Positions 8,414 through 18,313 of a stretch of 47,993 nt of DNA are shown piece by piece. A model generated the notes under the pieces. That model ran no database searches and was not told where the DNA came from. It saw nothing but the letters and a program-made list of their open reading frames with translations. Where the stretch lies: assembly GCA_004356805.1 (NCBI GenBank), contig SMXW01000014.1, forward strand, positions 1-47,993, given 5' to 3'. Each line of letters opens with the position of its first letter. Position 1 is the first letter of the stretch. Made by a program: the position numbers and the translations under genes. The stretch comes from Acidobacteriota bacterium (GTDB taxonomy: Bacteria > Actinomycetota > Acidimicrobiia > Spongiisociales > ZC4RG35).

Positions 8414-10216
8414 ATGCGTCCCATGAGTCGACGAGCCCGCCGTGGCGGCGCCAGCGGAGAGGATTCCGATCTTCCACTCAGGGGGCAGATCGGTCAGCTG
8501 ACAGAGCTCTTTGGGTTTCTCCGTCCCTATCGGCGGTGGCTGGCAGTCGCGGTTTTCGGGGTCACAGTCGCGTCCGCCTTGGGTCTCGTCTTCCCACTGA
8601 TCATGGGCGGGCTTGTCGACACGGCTATCGGAGAAGAAACGACCGCTGAAAGTCTCGATCGGCTAGCCCTTGTTCTTCTGGGCGTTTTCTTGGCTCAGGC
8701 CGCTTTCAACTACATCCGCTCATATGCAGTAGCCATCGTCGGTGAAGGTGTGGTCGCTGATCTGCGGCGCACGGTTTACCAACGCATCATTCGACTTCCG
8801 GTGCCGTTCTTCGATAAGAGACGGACTGGCGAGATCACGTCACGCCTGACTTCGGACGCGTCGGTGATTCAAGGAACCGTTTCCACGGCTGTGGCCCAAA
8901 CGTTATCGCAAGGCATCACACTCGTCGGAGGAGTCGCTCTGATGCTGGTGCTGAGCCCGAGGCTCTCGCTCACAGTGCTCACTTTTCTGCCTGTCGCGAT
9001 CCTTGCCGCCGCCTTCTTCGGTCGCCGTCTCAATCGAATCTCAACCGTTTTCCAGGACGAGATAGCGTCGGCGAATGCCTTTGCCGACGAGACCATCGCC
9101 TCGATAAGAGTCATAAAATGGTTTTCCGCCGAGACGGACGCGACCAACCGGTACGACCAGGGAATCGGCCGGTCCTACGAGATCGCCCTGAGACGAGCCC
9201 GGTTGCGAGCACTATTCGTCCCCGGTGTCACCTTCGTCGGGTTTGCAACCCTGGCCTTGGTCCTCTGGGTGGGGGGTCGTCAGGTGCTGGCAGGCTCGAT
9301 GACCGCTGGTGAACTGGTTTCCTTCCTGCTGTACACCCTCACGGTGGCTGGGGCGATCGGAACGTTCACCGGTATCTACTCGCAACTGCAAGAGGCGCTT
9401 GGCGCCTCCCGCCGCATATTCGAGTTTCTCGGTATGCCCGTCGAGATCCACGAAGCCACCCGGCCTCAGGTCCCGTCGCATCAGGAAGGCTCGATTCGTC
9501 TGGAGTCGGTGAGTTTCAGTTATGAGGGACGCCACAGCGTGGTATTGCGGGAGATCGACCTGGCGTTGGCCCCCGGTGAGGTTGTGGCCCTCGTGGGTCC
9601 ATCGGGTTCCGGCAAGTCAACAATCACACAGCTGATACCCCGCTTCTACGACCCCACCAGTGGCCGGGTCCTGGTGAATGATGTGGATGTGAAGAACCAA
9701 TCGCTGACCGATTTACGGGCTCAAATGGCGGCCGTTCCCCAGGAAGTGCAGCTTTTCTCAGGAACAATCAGCGAGAACCTGCGCATATCCAAGCCCGAGG
9801 CGACAGACGATGAGCTCGTCGACGCGGCCACCGCTGCCAACGCCCACGAGTTCATTACTGAATTTCCCGACGGCTACGAGACTGTGGTGGGGGAGCGTGG
9901 AATCCAACTTTCGGGCGGTCAACGACAACGAGTCGCCATCGCTCGAGCACTTCTCGCCGATCCGCGCATTCTCATACTCGACGAAGCAACGAGCTCGTTG
10001 GACGCCGAATCGGAAGGTCTAGTTCAACAAGCTCTACAGCGATTGATGATCGGACGAACGACTCTCGTCATTGCCCATCGTCTCAGCACTGTGCGCGCCG
10101 CGGACCGTCTGGTAGTTATCTCCGATGGGCGAATCGTGGAGGAGGGGGCGCACGATGATCTCGTTGCAGCCGGCGGGGTTTATGCGCGACTCTTGGAGCG
10201 TCAACTCTCAACCTGA
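8414..10216 (+). CDS. ABC exporter, fused permease and ATPase (MsbA-like)
   Basis: 600-residue half-transporter expected to work as a homodimer in the cytoplasmic membrane. Residues about 35-330 form the six-helix exporter domain (for example WLAVAVFGVTVASALGLVFP, then LRRTVYQRIIRLPVPFFD, the coupling region). The ATPase domain carries Walker A GPSGSGKST, Q-loop VPQE, signature LSGGQ, Walker B ILILDEATSSLD and the H-loop IAHRLST, all intact. It belongs to the lipid/multidrug exporter family; the substrate is not readable. It is transcribed divergently from the membrane transferase, so a shared role in envelope building is possible but unproven. The start follows a TACAAT box by six bases, implying leaderless translation. 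Confidence 0.93.
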   Translation: MRPMSRRARRGGASGEDSDLPLRGQIGQLTELFGFLRPYRRWLAVAVFGVTVASALGLVFPLIMGGLVDTAIGEETTAESLDRLALVLLGVFLAQAAFNYIRSYAVAIVGEGVVADLRRTVYQRIIRLPVPFFDKRRTGEITSRLTSDASVIQGTVSTAVAQTLSQGITLVGGVALMLVLSPRLSLTVLTFLPVAILAAAFFGRRLNRISTVFQDEIASANAFADETIASIRVIKWFSAETDATNRYDQGIGRSYEIALRRARLRALFVPGVTFVGFATLALVLWVGGRQVLAGSMTAGELVSFLLYTLTVAGAIGTFTGIYSQLQEALGASRRIFEFLGMPVEIHEATRPQVPSHQEGSIRLESVSFSYEGRHSVVLREIDLALAPGEVVALVGPSGSGKSTITQLIPRFYDPTSGRVLVNDVDVKNQSLTDLRAQMAAVPQEVQLFSGTISENLRISKPEATDDELVDAATAANAHEFITEFPDGYETVVGERGIQLSGGQRQRVAIARALLADPRILILDEATSSLDAESEGLVQQALQRLMIGRTTLVIAHRLSTVRAADRLVVISDGRIVEEGAHDDLVAAGGVYARLLERQLST

Positions 10217-10273
10217 ACCGCATGGGACGGAAGCCAAGATCGTGTTGATCGATAGCTGTTCCGGATAGTGAGA

Positions 10274-10642
10274 TCAGTCCACGTCGGGCAGGACGAGGCC
10301 AAGGATCCACCCGACCACCGAGATCACGACCGAACCCCACAAGGTGGCCCAAAAGAAGCCTGTGGAGGTCAAACCAAGGCCTAGAACGCTGGGACCTGAC
10401 AACCAGACAACCAACTGCAGCACCAAGGCGTTGACGATCAGCAGAAAGAGCCCGAGAGTCACAATTATGAACGGAATGCTGAAAAAAGTGATGACGGGCC
10501 TGGCGAAGGCGTTGGCCAATCCCATGATGGCGGCAACGATCAGGAACTGCCACCAGAAACCCGAGAACTCAAGCCCGCTGACCAGCCAGACGGCCACCCA
10601 GAGTGAGGCAGCGGTGCTCAGGAGTGTGACTACGAATTTCAT
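10274..10642 (-). CDS. YvlD-like four-helix membrane protein (phage holin family 4)
   Basis: 122 residues, almost entirely hydrophobic, with four predicted membrane helices: about 4-24, 30-50, 56-77 and 90-116. The segment GLANAFARPVITFFSIPF is characteristic of the YvlD/DUF360 family, which is often annotated as phage holin family but is chromosomal and of unknown function, sometimes linked to envelope stress. Length fits. The ATG follows TAGGGT by seven bases, a leaderless arrangement. It is convergent with the ABC exporter and not in an operon. Confidence 0.8.
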   Translation of the reverse strand: MKFVVTLLSTAASLWVAVWLVSGLEFSGFWWQFLIVAAIMGLANAFARPVITFFSIPFIIVTLGLFLLIVNALVLQLVVWLSGPSVLGLGLTSTGFFWATLWGSVVISVVGWILGLVLPDVD

Positions 10643-10649
10643 CCGGGTG

Positions 10650-10655
10650 ACCCTA
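10650..10655 (-). promoter_or_regulatory. -10 box, leaderless, of the YvlD-like gene
   Basis: TAGGGT on the minus strand, seven bases before the ATG at 10642. Confidence 0.55.
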
Positions 10656-10781
10656 CCGATCGCCTTGTGCCGATGCGCTGGCTAGCTGACTTTCGATTTG
10701 CACCACGCCGCAATGATTGAGACCAGGTCGGACTTGGCATCTTCTGCGTAGTCGACCATCCCTCGTGGCTCGTATCCCCAG

Positions 10782-10787
10782 TAGCGT
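10782..10787 (+). promoter_or_regulatory. -10 box, leaderless, of the SRPBCC gene
   Basis: TAGCGT followed by seven bases and the ATG at 10795. The same hexamer stands before the Fpg/Nei gene. The stretch 10656-10781 shows nothing else I can name. Confidence 0.5.
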
Positions 10788-10794
10788 GGTGACG

Positions 10795-11268
10795 ATGGAG
10801 ATGAGCGTCACGAGGGAAATCGCCCGTCCCGCCGATGAGGTGTTCGACTACCTGGCCGACGTCTCCAACAACCCGTCATGGCAGAAGGGCATGCAATCCT
10901 GTGAGTGGACCTCAGAACCACCGATCAGGGGCGGGTCCACATATTCCCAACTTGCCCGGTTCATGGGCAAGAACATCAAGCCCTCGTTCGTCGTAACTGA
11001 GTTCGAGCCGGGTCGACGGATTGCGATCAAGACCGTGGAGTCGACCTTCCCGATCCAAGTAGTACGCCGGGTGGAGCCGACCGGCCCCGACTCATGTCGG
11101 GTATCGGCCCAGATCGGTGGGGGGCCCGACAAAGGTGTTGCCAAGCTGCTCGCGCCGATCATGGCCCGAGTGGCTCAGAAGTCGGTCGATGGTGACTACG
11201 ACCGATTGGTTGAGCTACTCGAGTCTTCGTCAACCAGCACCCCGACCGAGAATTCACCTTCGGAGTAG
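10795..11268 (+). CDS. SRPBCC (START/polyketide cyclase-like) protein
   Basis: 157 residues with the helix-grip pattern of SRPBCC proteins: it opens with EMSVTREIARPADEVFDYLAD, continues NNPSWQKGMQSCEW and has alternating strands through KTVESTFPIQVVRRVEP, then a long C-terminal helix ending in YDRLVELLESS. Such proteins bind hydrophobic ligands or act as cyclases or aromatase-like enzymes; the ligand is unknown. The start at 10795 is preferred over 10717 because a TAGCGT box ends seven bases before it and the fold begins there. Its last 73 bases overlap the 3' end of valS on the other strand. Confidence 0.78.
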   Translation: MEMSVTREIARPADEVFDYLADVSNNPSWQKGMQSCEWTSEPPIRGGSTYSQLARFMGKNIKPSFVVTEFEPGRRIAIKTVESTFPIQVVRRVEPTGPDSCRVSAQIGGGPDKGVAKLLAPIMARVAQKSVDGDYDRLVELLESSSTSTPTENSPSE

Positions 11269-13745
11269 GTGATTGTGGCGGCCCGGGAAGCGGCCATGAG
11301 GTCGGACTCGGCCTCTTTCAACAACTCAATCGACTCAGGGCCTGCCGAGACCGAAATACTCTCGACCTCGGCTCGCATCGAAACCTTGGCATCAGACTTG
11401 GTGCGACGCACCGAGGACAGCACCTGACTGGTGATCTCGAGGATGGCGGTGTCGGCGGTGAGACCGTCGAACTCATCGGCCGACGGCCAACTTGCCCTAT
11501 GAATCGAACCAACCTGGTACCAACTCCACACCTCCTCTGTGACGAAGGGAAGAAACGGCGCAAAAAGCCGGAGATATAGACCCAGCCCCATTTGGAGAGT
11601 GGCGTGTGCTGATGCAGCCTCGGGGCCCTCACCGTAGGCCCGGGTCTTGACCAACTCCAGGTAGTCGTCGGTCCAACTCCAAAAGGAGCGCTCGGTGGTC
11701 TCGAGAGCCCTTGCATAATCAAATCGCTCGAAAGCCTCGGTGGCCTGTCCAACCACCAGGGAAAGCCCGGCCAGCATCGACCGATCGATTGGCTCCGTGA
11801 TGTTGGCCGAATCGACGTCCTCGGAGAATCCGAGAGCAAAGCGTGAGGCATTGAGGATCTTGATGCCAAGTCGTCGTCCAATCTTTATGACACCGAAGTC
11901 GACAGCCGTATCAACACCGGGCCGGCCATTGCAGGCCCAGTAGCGCACGGCCTCGGACCCGTACTCCTCGAGCAAAGGGGCTGGCGTCACCACGTTCCCC
12001 TTCGATTTGGACATCTTCTTTCTGTCCGGATCGAGGATCCACCCGTTGATCGTGGCACTGCGCCAGGGCAGCTTCGAATGCTCGTAATGACTGCGCACCA
12101 CCGTGGCGAAGAGCCAGGTGCGGATGATGTCAGCACCTTGTGGCCGGATGTCCATGGGGTAGACCCTCTCGAACAGATCGGGGTCGTCGTCCCAATGACC
12201 GGCGATCTCAGGGGTGAGCGACGACGTAGCCCAGGTGTCCATCACATCGGGATCTCCCACGAAACCACCTGGCTGGCCACGCTGCGACTCGACATAGCCT
12301 CCGGGGACGTGACTGCTCGGATCGATGGGTAGGTCCGCCTCATCAGGGATGAGCGGCTGGTCATGATCAATCCCGCCGGATTCATCGATCTGGTACCAGA
12401 CCGGGATCGGCACGCCGAAGAATCGCTGACGTGAGACCAACCAATCACCGTTCAGCCCGTCAACCCAGTGCTGGTAGCGGACCGCCATGAAGTCAGGCAC
12501 CCACTCGAGCTCTTCGCCTCGAGCCAGGAGAGCCTTGCGCAGGTCATCGTCGCGGCCACCGTTGCGGATGTACCACTGCCGGCTGGTCACGATCTCCAGC
12601 GGCCGATCCCCCTTCTCGTAGAACTTGACCTGATGGGTGATCTGTTTTGGCTCTCCAACCAGATCTCCGGACTCGGCGAGCAACTCCGCCATCTTCCGTC
12701 GTGCCTGGTTGGGGTACAGACCTGCGATCTCTCGGTACACGACCTCGCCTTCACCCTTCAACCATTCAGGTGTCTCCTTCTGAAGCCGACCGTTGTGTTG
12801 GATGACCGAACGCGTCGGCAGATCGAGCTCACGCCACCATGTGACGTCGGTGGTGTCGCCGAAGGTGCAGATCATGGCCACACCCGTTCCCTTCTCGGGG
12901 TCTGCGAGTTCATGTGCCATCACCGGCACCTCGACACCAAAGAGCGGCGAGGTAACGGTCGATCCGAAGAGGTCCTGATAGCGGTCGTCATCGGGGTGAG
13001 CCACGAGAGCAACACAGGAACAAATCAACTCCGGACGGCTGGTCTCGACATGGATCGAGCCCCCGCCGGGTCTGTGAAAGACCACCTCGTGATATGCCCC
13101 AGGCTTCTCCCGGTCCTCTAGCTCAGCTTGGGCAACTGCCGACCTGAAGTCGACATCCCAAAGAACCGGAGCCTCCTTGGTGTATGCCTCTCCACGCGCC
13201 AGGTTGCGCAAGAAGGCCTTCTGCGAAGTCCTACGGCTGTTGTGATCGATGGTCGCATAGGTCTGGGTCCAATCGACAGACAGGCCAAGGGCTCGCCAAA
13301 GACCCTCGAAGACCTTCTCGTCTTCGACTGTGAGGACATGGCAGGCATCGACAAAGTTGCGACGGCTGACGGCCATCGGTGGATCGTTGGGCTGGTCCGG
13401 TAGTTCGAAATCGGGATCATATGGGAGAGAAGGGTCGCACTTGATCCCGTAGAAATTCTGGACACGACGCTCGGTGGCCAGACCGTTGTCGTCCCAGCCC
13501 ATCGGGTAGAAGACCTCTTTGCCGGTCATACGACGATAGCGGGCGTGGGTGTCGGTCTGGACATAACCGAAGACCGATCCCATGTGAAGCGACCCCGACA
13601 CAGTCGGCGGCGGTGTGTCGATGGAGAAGATCTCATGGCGCGTCTTGGACCGATCGAAGCGGTAGGTGCCATCGGCCTCCCATCGGGCGTCCCACTTCGC
13701 CTCGAGACCTTCAAGACCTGGTTTCTCTGGGATGTTTCGGGTCAT
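11196..13745 (-). CDS. valS: Valine--tRNA ligase
   Basis: 849-residue class I aminoacyl-tRNA synthetase that charges tRNA-Val in the cytoplasm. The HIGH motif appears as HMGS in PTVSGSLHMGSVFGY near residues 47-61, and the KMSKS loop as DRKKMSKSKGNVV. The CP1 editing domain lies between them, and an anticodon-binding domain follows. The protein is shorter than many bacterial ValRS and seems to lack the long C-terminal coiled coil. The ATG at 13745 follows a TACGCT box by ten bases. The coding end runs tail-to-tail into the SRPBCC gene, and the two share 73 bases. Confidence 0.95.
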   Translation of the reverse strand: MTRNIPEKPGLEGLEAKWDARWEADGTYRFDRSKTRHEIFSIDTPPPTVSGSLHMGSVFGYVQTDTHARYRRMTGKEVFYPMGWDDNGLATERRVQNFYGIKCDPSLPYDPDFELPDQPNDPPMAVSRRNFVDACHVLTVEDEKVFEGLWRALGLSVDWTQTYATIDHNSRRTSQKAFLRNLARGEAYTKEAPVLWDVDFRSAVAQAELEDREKPGAYHEVVFHRPGGGSIHVETSRPELICSCVALVAHPDDDRYQDLFGSTVTSPLFGVEVPVMAHELADPEKGTGVAMICTFGDTTDVTWWRELDLPTRSVIQHNGRLQKETPEWLKGEGEVVYREIAGLYPNQARRKMAELLAESGDLVGEPKQITHQVKFYEKGDRPLEIVTSRQWYIRNGGRDDDLRKALLARGEELEWVPDFMAVRYQHWVDGLNGDWLVSRQRFFGVPIPVWYQIDESGGIDHDQPLIPDEADLPIDPSSHVPGGYVESQRGQPGGFVGDPDVMDTWATSSLTPEIAGHWDDDPDLFERVYPMDIRPQGADIIRTWLFATVVRSHYEHSKLPWRSATINGWILDPDRKKMSKSKGNVVTPAPLLEEYGSEAVRYWACNGRPGVDTAVDFGVIKIGRRLGIKILNASRFALGFSEDVDSANITEPIDRSMLAGLSLVVGQATEAFERFDYARALETTERSFWSWTDDYLELVKTRAYGEGPEAASAHATLQMGLGLYLRLFAPFLPFVTEEVWSWYQVGSIHRASWPSADEFDGLTADTAILEITSQVLSSVRRTKSDAKVSMRAEVESISVSAGPESIELLKEAESDLMAASRAATITYSEGEFSVGVLVDEDSSSSTNRS

Positions 13746-13785
13746 CGGGGACGGAAGCGTAATTGGGGAGGAGGCCTTAGCCCGC

Positions 13786-16700
13786 CTACATGTTCCGCCG
13801 GTACTGACCGCCTACCTCGTATAAAGCACGACTCATCTGGCCCAACGAGGCGACCTTCGAAGTTTCCATCAACTGATGAAAGAGATTGTCGCCATGGACG
13901 GCTGTCTTCTGAAGATCGGCCAGGCCCACTTTCGCGGCTTCGTCGTTCCGGTCCTGGAACGCCCTCAAGTTGGCTATCTGGCGGTTCCTGTCATCGTCAG
14001 TCGACCGAATCAGTTGCTTCGGCATCTCAAACGGCGAGCCATCCTTGGAGAGGAACGTGTTGACGCCGACGATCGGATACTCACCCGACTCCTTTCGCTG
14101 CTCGTAAGACAGCGATTCCTCCTGGATCTTGGCTCGCTGGTACTGCCGCTCCATCGCTCCAAGCACTCCCCCACGACTGTTGAGCCGCTCGAACTCCATG
14201 AGGATTGCTTCCTCGACCAGGTCGGTGAGTTCGGTGATGATGAAACTGCCCTGAAGCGGATTCTCGTTCTTAGCCAGTCCGAGTTCGCGGTTGATGATCA
14301 ACTGGATCGCCAGGGCCCTCCGGACCGACTCCTCCGTCGGTGTGGTGACTGCTTCGTCGTAGGCGTTGGTGTGGAGGCTGTTGCAGTTGTCGTAGATCGC
14401 ATAAAGCGCCTGAAGAGTGGTGCGGATGTCGTTGAAGCTGATCTCCTGGGCGTGGAGGGAACGCCCAGAGGTCTGAATGTGATACTTGAGTTTCTGGGAT
14501 CGTTCGTCCCCGCCGTACTTGTTCTTGATCGCTTTGGCCCAAATGCGACGGGCAACCCTGCCGATCACTGCGTACTCGGCGTCGACACCATTCGAGAAGA
14601 AAAAGGAGAGATTGGGTGCGAAGTCGTCGATGTCCATGCCCATGGCCAAATAGTTCTCAACAAACGTGAAGCCATTTGCCAGGGTGAAGGCGAGTTGAGT
14701 GATCGGGTTGGCTCCGGCTTCCGCCATGTGATATCCGCTGATCGACACCGAGTAGAAGTTGCGAATATCCCTGGTCACGAAGTACTGCTGGATGTCCCCC
14801 ATCATTCGCAGGGCGAACTCGGTGGAGAATATGCAGGTGTTCTGAGCCTGATCCTCTTTGAGAATGTCTGCCTGAACGGTTCCGCGAACACGCGTCAGCG
14901 TTTTGGTCTTGATCTCCTCATAGACGTCCGCGGGCAAGACCTGGTCGCCGGTAACACCGAGAAGGCGTAAACCCAAACCATCGTTGCCGTTGGGAAGATC
15001 ACCGTCATAAACGGGACGGGAACGTCCTCCATAAATCTCGTCGATCCTTGATTCCACCTCGGCCCACAGGTTGTTTTCACTGATGTACTGCTCACAGGCC
15101 TGGTCGATGGCGGTGTTCATGAAAAAGCCCAGGATCATAGGGGCGGGCCCATTGATGGTCATCGACACCGAGGTGCTCGGGTCAGACAGGTCGAAACCCG
15201 AGTAGAGCTTCTTGGCGTCATCGAGAGTGGCGACTGAGACCCCCGAATTGCCTACCTTCCCGTAGATGTCGGGTCGCTCATGGGGGTCCTCTCCGTAGAG
15301 GGTCACCGAGTCGAATGCCGTGGAGAGGCGTTTTGCCGACATCCCGGCGGCGACGTAGTGGAATCGGGCGTTGGTTTGCTCAGGAGGTCCTTCACCGGCG
15401 AACATCCGAGCCGGATCCTCCTCTTCCCTCTTGAAGGGGAACACGCCGGCCGTATAGGGAAACTCGCCCGGGACATTTTCCTGAAGCAACCACTCGAGCC
15501 GGTCACCCCACGACCGGTATCGGGGCAAAGCGACTTTGGGCACCCGGGTATGCGCCAGCGTCTCATGATGAAGCGGGACTCGAATCTCGGTGCCCCGCAC
15601 GTGATAGATGAATTCCTCGCCCGAGTACTCGGCAACCATTCCGTCCCACCGCTCCAGAGAACGGAGATTCTCGGGGTTCACCTCGGCCGTGGCGGCTGCG
15701 ATGTCTTCGGCAAGGTCGACCGACGTCAATTCGGCCGCTCCCTGAAGTCGGTAGAGGCGGTCCGCTACGACAGCCTGCTGACTCGCCCAATCGTTATAGC
15801 GACGCACCTCATCGACGATTTCGGCGAGGTACCTGCTCCGGTGGGGGGGAACGACATGCCGTTTGGCCTCGTCAGCCGTCGGTAGGTCGAGCGATGACTC
15901 CAGCGGAACACCCCGTGCCGCCAAAGACGCGATAAAGGCTTGGTAGAACCGGTTGGTTCCAGGGTCGTTGAAATCCGACGCAACGGTGAGGTAGATCGGC
16001 AACTGCTCATCGTCGGTGGTGAAGGCGAGATGGTTGCGTTTGTATTGCTTTCGAACGTCGCGAAGGGCGTCGAGCGCACCCTCCTTGTCGGCCTTGTTGA
16101 TTGCCACCAGATCGGCGAAGTCGAGCATGTCGATCTTCTCGAGTTGGGTGGCGGCACCATATTCCGGCGTCATCACGTACATCGCCAGGTCGGAATAGTC
16201 GACTATCTCGGTGTCCGACTGTCCGATACCCGACGTCTCCAGGATCACCAGGTCATAGCCGGCCGCCTTGACCACGCCGACGGCATGGTGAACATGTGGT
16301 GACAGCGCGAGATTGGCTTGCCGCGTGGCCAAAGAGCGCATGTAGACGCGGGGATGTGGCAGGGAGTTCATCCGGATCCTGTCGCCAAGCAAAGCCCCGC
16401 CCGACTTTCTCTTCGACGGGTCGACGGAGATAATCGCCAAGCGAAGATCGGGGAAGTCGAGCAAGAATCTGCGGATGAGCTCATCAATGAGACTGGACTT
16501 GCCCGAGCCACCGGTTCCGGTGATCCCGACCACCGGCGCGTTCGACGCGGTGGCTCTTGCCTCTACCTCCTCAAAGATGTCGGCGTACTTGTCGGCGTAG
16601 TTCTCTGCCGCCGAGATAAGGCCCGCGACTGAAGCGCGGTTGTCCACCGACACCTGAGAGAGTTCGAAATCATCTGCCAGCTGGCCGGTGGCGAAGTCGG

Positions 16701-17133
16701 AGCTCGCCAGCATGTCCTCGACCATCCCAACCAGCCCCAGCTTGCGACCATCGTCCGGTGAGTAGATGCGGGTTATACCGTACTCGCGTAGCTCCTCTCC
16801 TTCGGCGGGAAGGATGGTGCCCCCGCCACCTCCAAAGATCCGAATGTGCCCGGCGCCCCGCTCCACCAGAAGATCCCTCAAATAGCGGTAGAACTCCATA
16901 TGACCGCCCTGATAGGAAGTCACCGATATGGCATGAGCGTCCTCATCGATGGCGGCCTGGACGATGTCCAATCCACTCCGGTTGTGCCCAAGATGAATCA
17001 CCTCGGCACCCGACGACTGAAGAATGCGTCGGAAGATGTTGATCGACGCATCGTGACCGTCAAAAAGAGTGGTGGCGGTGACGAATCGGACCTTGTTGGT
17101 CAGATTCAAGCCGTTATCAGGTGTTTCCGTCAT
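13786..17133 (-). CDS. icmF: Fused isobutyryl-CoA mutase IcmF (adenosylcobalamin-dependent)
   Basis: 1115 residues interconverting isobutyryl-CoA and n-butyryl-CoA, with its G-protein chaperone built in. Domain order: B12-binding domain first (D25-G-H27-D-A-S, the base-off motif, and IFGGGGGT near 99-106), then a MeaB-like GTPase with P-loop GTGGSGKS at 206-213 and NKAD, then a linker, then the mutase barrel ([43 protein letters not shown]). This order separates IcmF from two-subunit methylmalonyl-CoA mutase. Length matches the family. The ATG at 17133 has an AGGAG site just upstream. The 94-base gap to the divergent small gene holds inverted repeats that may bind a regulator. No mutase partner gene lies nearby, as expected for the fused form. 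Confidence 0.95.
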   Translation of the reverse strand: MTETPDNGLNLTNKVRFVTATTLFDGHDASINIFRRILQSSGAEVIHLGHNRSGLDIVQAAIDEDAHAISVTSYQGGHMEFYRYLRDLLVERGAGHIRIFGGGGGTILPAEGEELREYGITRIYSPDDGRKLGLVGMVEDMLASSDFATGQLADDFELSQVSVDNRASVAGLISAAENYADKYADIFEEVEARATASNAPVVGITGTGGSGKSSLIDELIRRFLLDFPDLRLAIISVDPSKRKSGGALLGDRIRMNSLPHPRVYMRSLATRQANLALSPHVHHAVGVVKAAGYDLVILETSGIGQSDTEIVDYSDLAMYVMTPEYGAATQLEKIDMLDFADLVAINKADKEGALDALRDVRKQYKRNHLAFTTDDEQLPIYLTVASDFNDPGTNRFYQAFIASLAARGVPLESSLDLPTADEAKRHVVPPHRSRYLAEIVDEVRRYNDWASQQAVVADRLYRLQGAAELTSVDLAEDIAAATAEVNPENLRSLERWDGMVAEYSGEEFIYHVRGTEIRVPLHHETLAHTRVPKVALPRYRSWGDRLEWLLQENVPGEFPYTAGVFPFKREEEDPARMFAGEGPPEQTNARFHYVAAGMSAKRLSTAFDSVTLYGEDPHERPDIYGKVGNSGVSVATLDDAKKLYSGFDLSDPSTSVSMTINGPAPMILGFFMNTAIDQACEQYISENNLWAEVESRIDEIYGGRSRPVYDGDLPNGNDGLGLRLLGVTGDQVLPADVYEEIKTKTLTRVRGTVQADILKEDQAQNTCIFSTEFALRMMGDIQQYFVTRDIRNFYSVSISGYHMAEAGANPITQLAFTLANGFTFVENYLAMGMDIDDFAPNLSFFFSNGVDAEYAVIGRVARRIWAKAIKNKYGGDERSQKLKYHIQTSGRSLHAQEISFNDIRTTLQALYAIYDNCNSLHTNAYDEAVTTPTEESVRRALAIQLIINRELGLAKNENPLQGSFIITELTDLVEEAILMEFERLNSRGGVLGAMERQYQRAKIQEESLSYEQRKESGEYPIVGVNTFLSKDGSPFEMPKQLIRSTDDDRNRQIANLRAFQDRNDEAAKVGLADLQKTAVHGDNLFHQLMETSKVASLGQMSRALYEVGGQYRRNM

Positions 17134-17153
17134 GGCTCCTGGTCAAGTGACTA

Positions 17154-17190
17154 GTACAACTGTACAGGTGAATTGGACATTCTCACCTGT
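17154..17190. promoter_or_regulatory. Inverted repeats between icmF and divergent small gene
   Basis: Two motifs lie in the 94-base divergent gap. GTACA-AC-TGTAC is at 17154-17165. A perfect 8-bp inverted repeat ACAGGTGA / TCACCTGT is at 17164-17171 and 17183-17190 with an 11-base spacer, so its half-sites are 19 bases apart on centre. They look like operators; the regulator is unknown. Confidence 0.5.
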
Positions 17191-17211
17191 TCCACTTGTG
17201 GAAAAGTCCGC

Positions 17212-17217
17212 TAGATT
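17212..17217 (+). promoter_or_regulatory. Possible -10 box of small gene at 17228
   Basis: TAGATT ten bases before the ATG at 17228, implying a leader of only a few bases. Confidence 0.4.
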
Positions 17218-17227
17218 GATGTGTGGG

Positions 17228-17536
17228 ATGGCTAAATTCACAGGGCGGCTACAGGGGTCGGATTTGTACCCCAGCGCAGTGCTGATCGATATCAGCGACG
17301 GACGATTCAGCGTGTCGGCTGGGGGTATGCAGATCGGGTCGTGGGCGATTCAGAAGATCAATGCCGAGAGAACTTCGATTTTCCGTTTCGAACTCAACAT
17401 CGACGGAGAACGCTTCGATTTCAACCCGGATGACCCATCGGCATTCTCCGACGAGATGGGGGCCGTGATTGACCTCACAGAATCGAAGGGTCGTTTCGGG
17501 ATCAAAGCAAGGATCGAGCGGACCGCCAACGGCTGA
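17228..17536 (+). CDS. Small conserved actinobacterial protein, unknown function
   Basis: 102 residues, soluble, rich in beta strands: MAKFTGRLQGSDLYPSAV, DISDGRFSVSAGG, a Trp in GSWAIQKINAE, then SIFRFELNIDGERFDFNPDDPSAF and a final GIKARIERT. The alternation of strands looks like a small barrel or PH-like domain, but I cannot assign a family. The ATG at 17228 is chosen because the conserved-looking fold starts there and a TAGATT box lies ten bases upstream; an ATG at 17219 is possible. It is divergent from icmF, and the SGNH hydrolase starts 30 bases after it on the same strand. Confidence 0.7.
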   Translation: MAKFTGRLQGSDLYPSAVLIDISDGRFSVSAGGMQIGSWAIQKINAERTSIFRFELNIDGERFDFNPDDPSAFSDEMGAVIDLTESKGRFGIKARIERTANG

Positions 17537-17566
17537 CAGGCCGCCAGCCACTGCCAAACTGATGTC

Positions 17567-18313
17567 ATGGTCCGAAGCCTGATAAAGCGCGGCGCTATTG
17601 CCGGAACCATGATCGTGGGTCTCGAAGCTGCCTATGCCCTGCTTCGACCCTCCCCCTACCAACCCGAATTCGACCCATCTGGGGAGTTTGGCGACCCCGA
17701 CCACCCCGACCTCCGCGTTGCGGTGCTCGGTGACTCGTCGGTCACGGCACCGGGTGTCGCCGGCCCGGACGAGATTTGGGTCACCATCATCTGCGATCGC
17801 CTCTCCGAGAATCGACATGTGATCCTCCAGTCATTCGCTGTTGGCGGATCGCGCGCCGGCGACCTAATCGACGATCAGATGAAACAGGCCATTGACTTCC
17901 GACCCGACATCATTTTTGTGGCTGTCGGCGCAAATGACGCCATCATGGGAGTACGCAGACGCCAGTTTGAGGACAATCTGGACTATCTCATCGGTGGCCT
18001 TGCAGAAACCGGAGCCGTGGTGATCCAAAGCGGGGTCGGAGATCTCGGATCCATACCTCGTCTGTACCCCCCTCTGAGTAAGATAGTCTCGCGAAGAGCG
18101 CATGGATTCGATCAGGCACATTGGAGAGTCGCGGCGAGACATGGGACCGCTGTTGTCCACCAGCGCAGCGATGACAGTGGCCGCTGGTACAAAGACCGCA
18201 TGTTGTGGTCCCCGGACCTCTTCCATGTGAGTGCGGCCGGTCACGCTCGCTGGGCAGAAACCATTTGGAAAACTGTCGAGCCCCTGATCCCTGAATCGAA
18301 TGGATCGCACTGA
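17567..18313 (+). CDS. SGNH/GDSL-family hydrolase
   Basis: 248 residues. An N-terminal hydrophobic stretch (about 8-25, AIAGTMIVGLEAAYALL) suggests a membrane anchor or signal. The catalytic blocks follow in order: block I AVLGDSS (Ser nucleophile in GDS), block II Gly in VGGSRAGD, block III VGANDAI (Asn) and block V DLFHVSAAGH (Asp and His). This is the complete SGNH set, so an active esterase, lipase or acetylhydrolase is expected. The substrate is unknown. The F420-type gene begins 14 bases before its stop codon, implying coupled translation. Confidence 0.87.
   Translation: MVRSLIKRGAIAGTMIVGLEAAYALLRPSPYQPEFDPSGEFGDPDHPDLRVAVLGDSSVTAPGVAGPDEIWVTIICDRLSENRHVILQSFAVGGSRAGDLIDDQMKQAIDFRPDIIFVAVGANDAIMGVRRRQFEDNLDYLIGGLAETGAVVIQSGVGDLGSIPRLYPPLSKIVSRRAHGFDQAHWRVAARHGTAVVHQRSDDSGRWYKDRMLWSPDLFHVSAAGHARWAETIWKTVEPLIPESNGSH

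Noticed and set aside
13876-14970. Plus-strand open frame of 364 codons
   Set aside because: Antisense to the mutase domain of icmF and without any recognisable motif.
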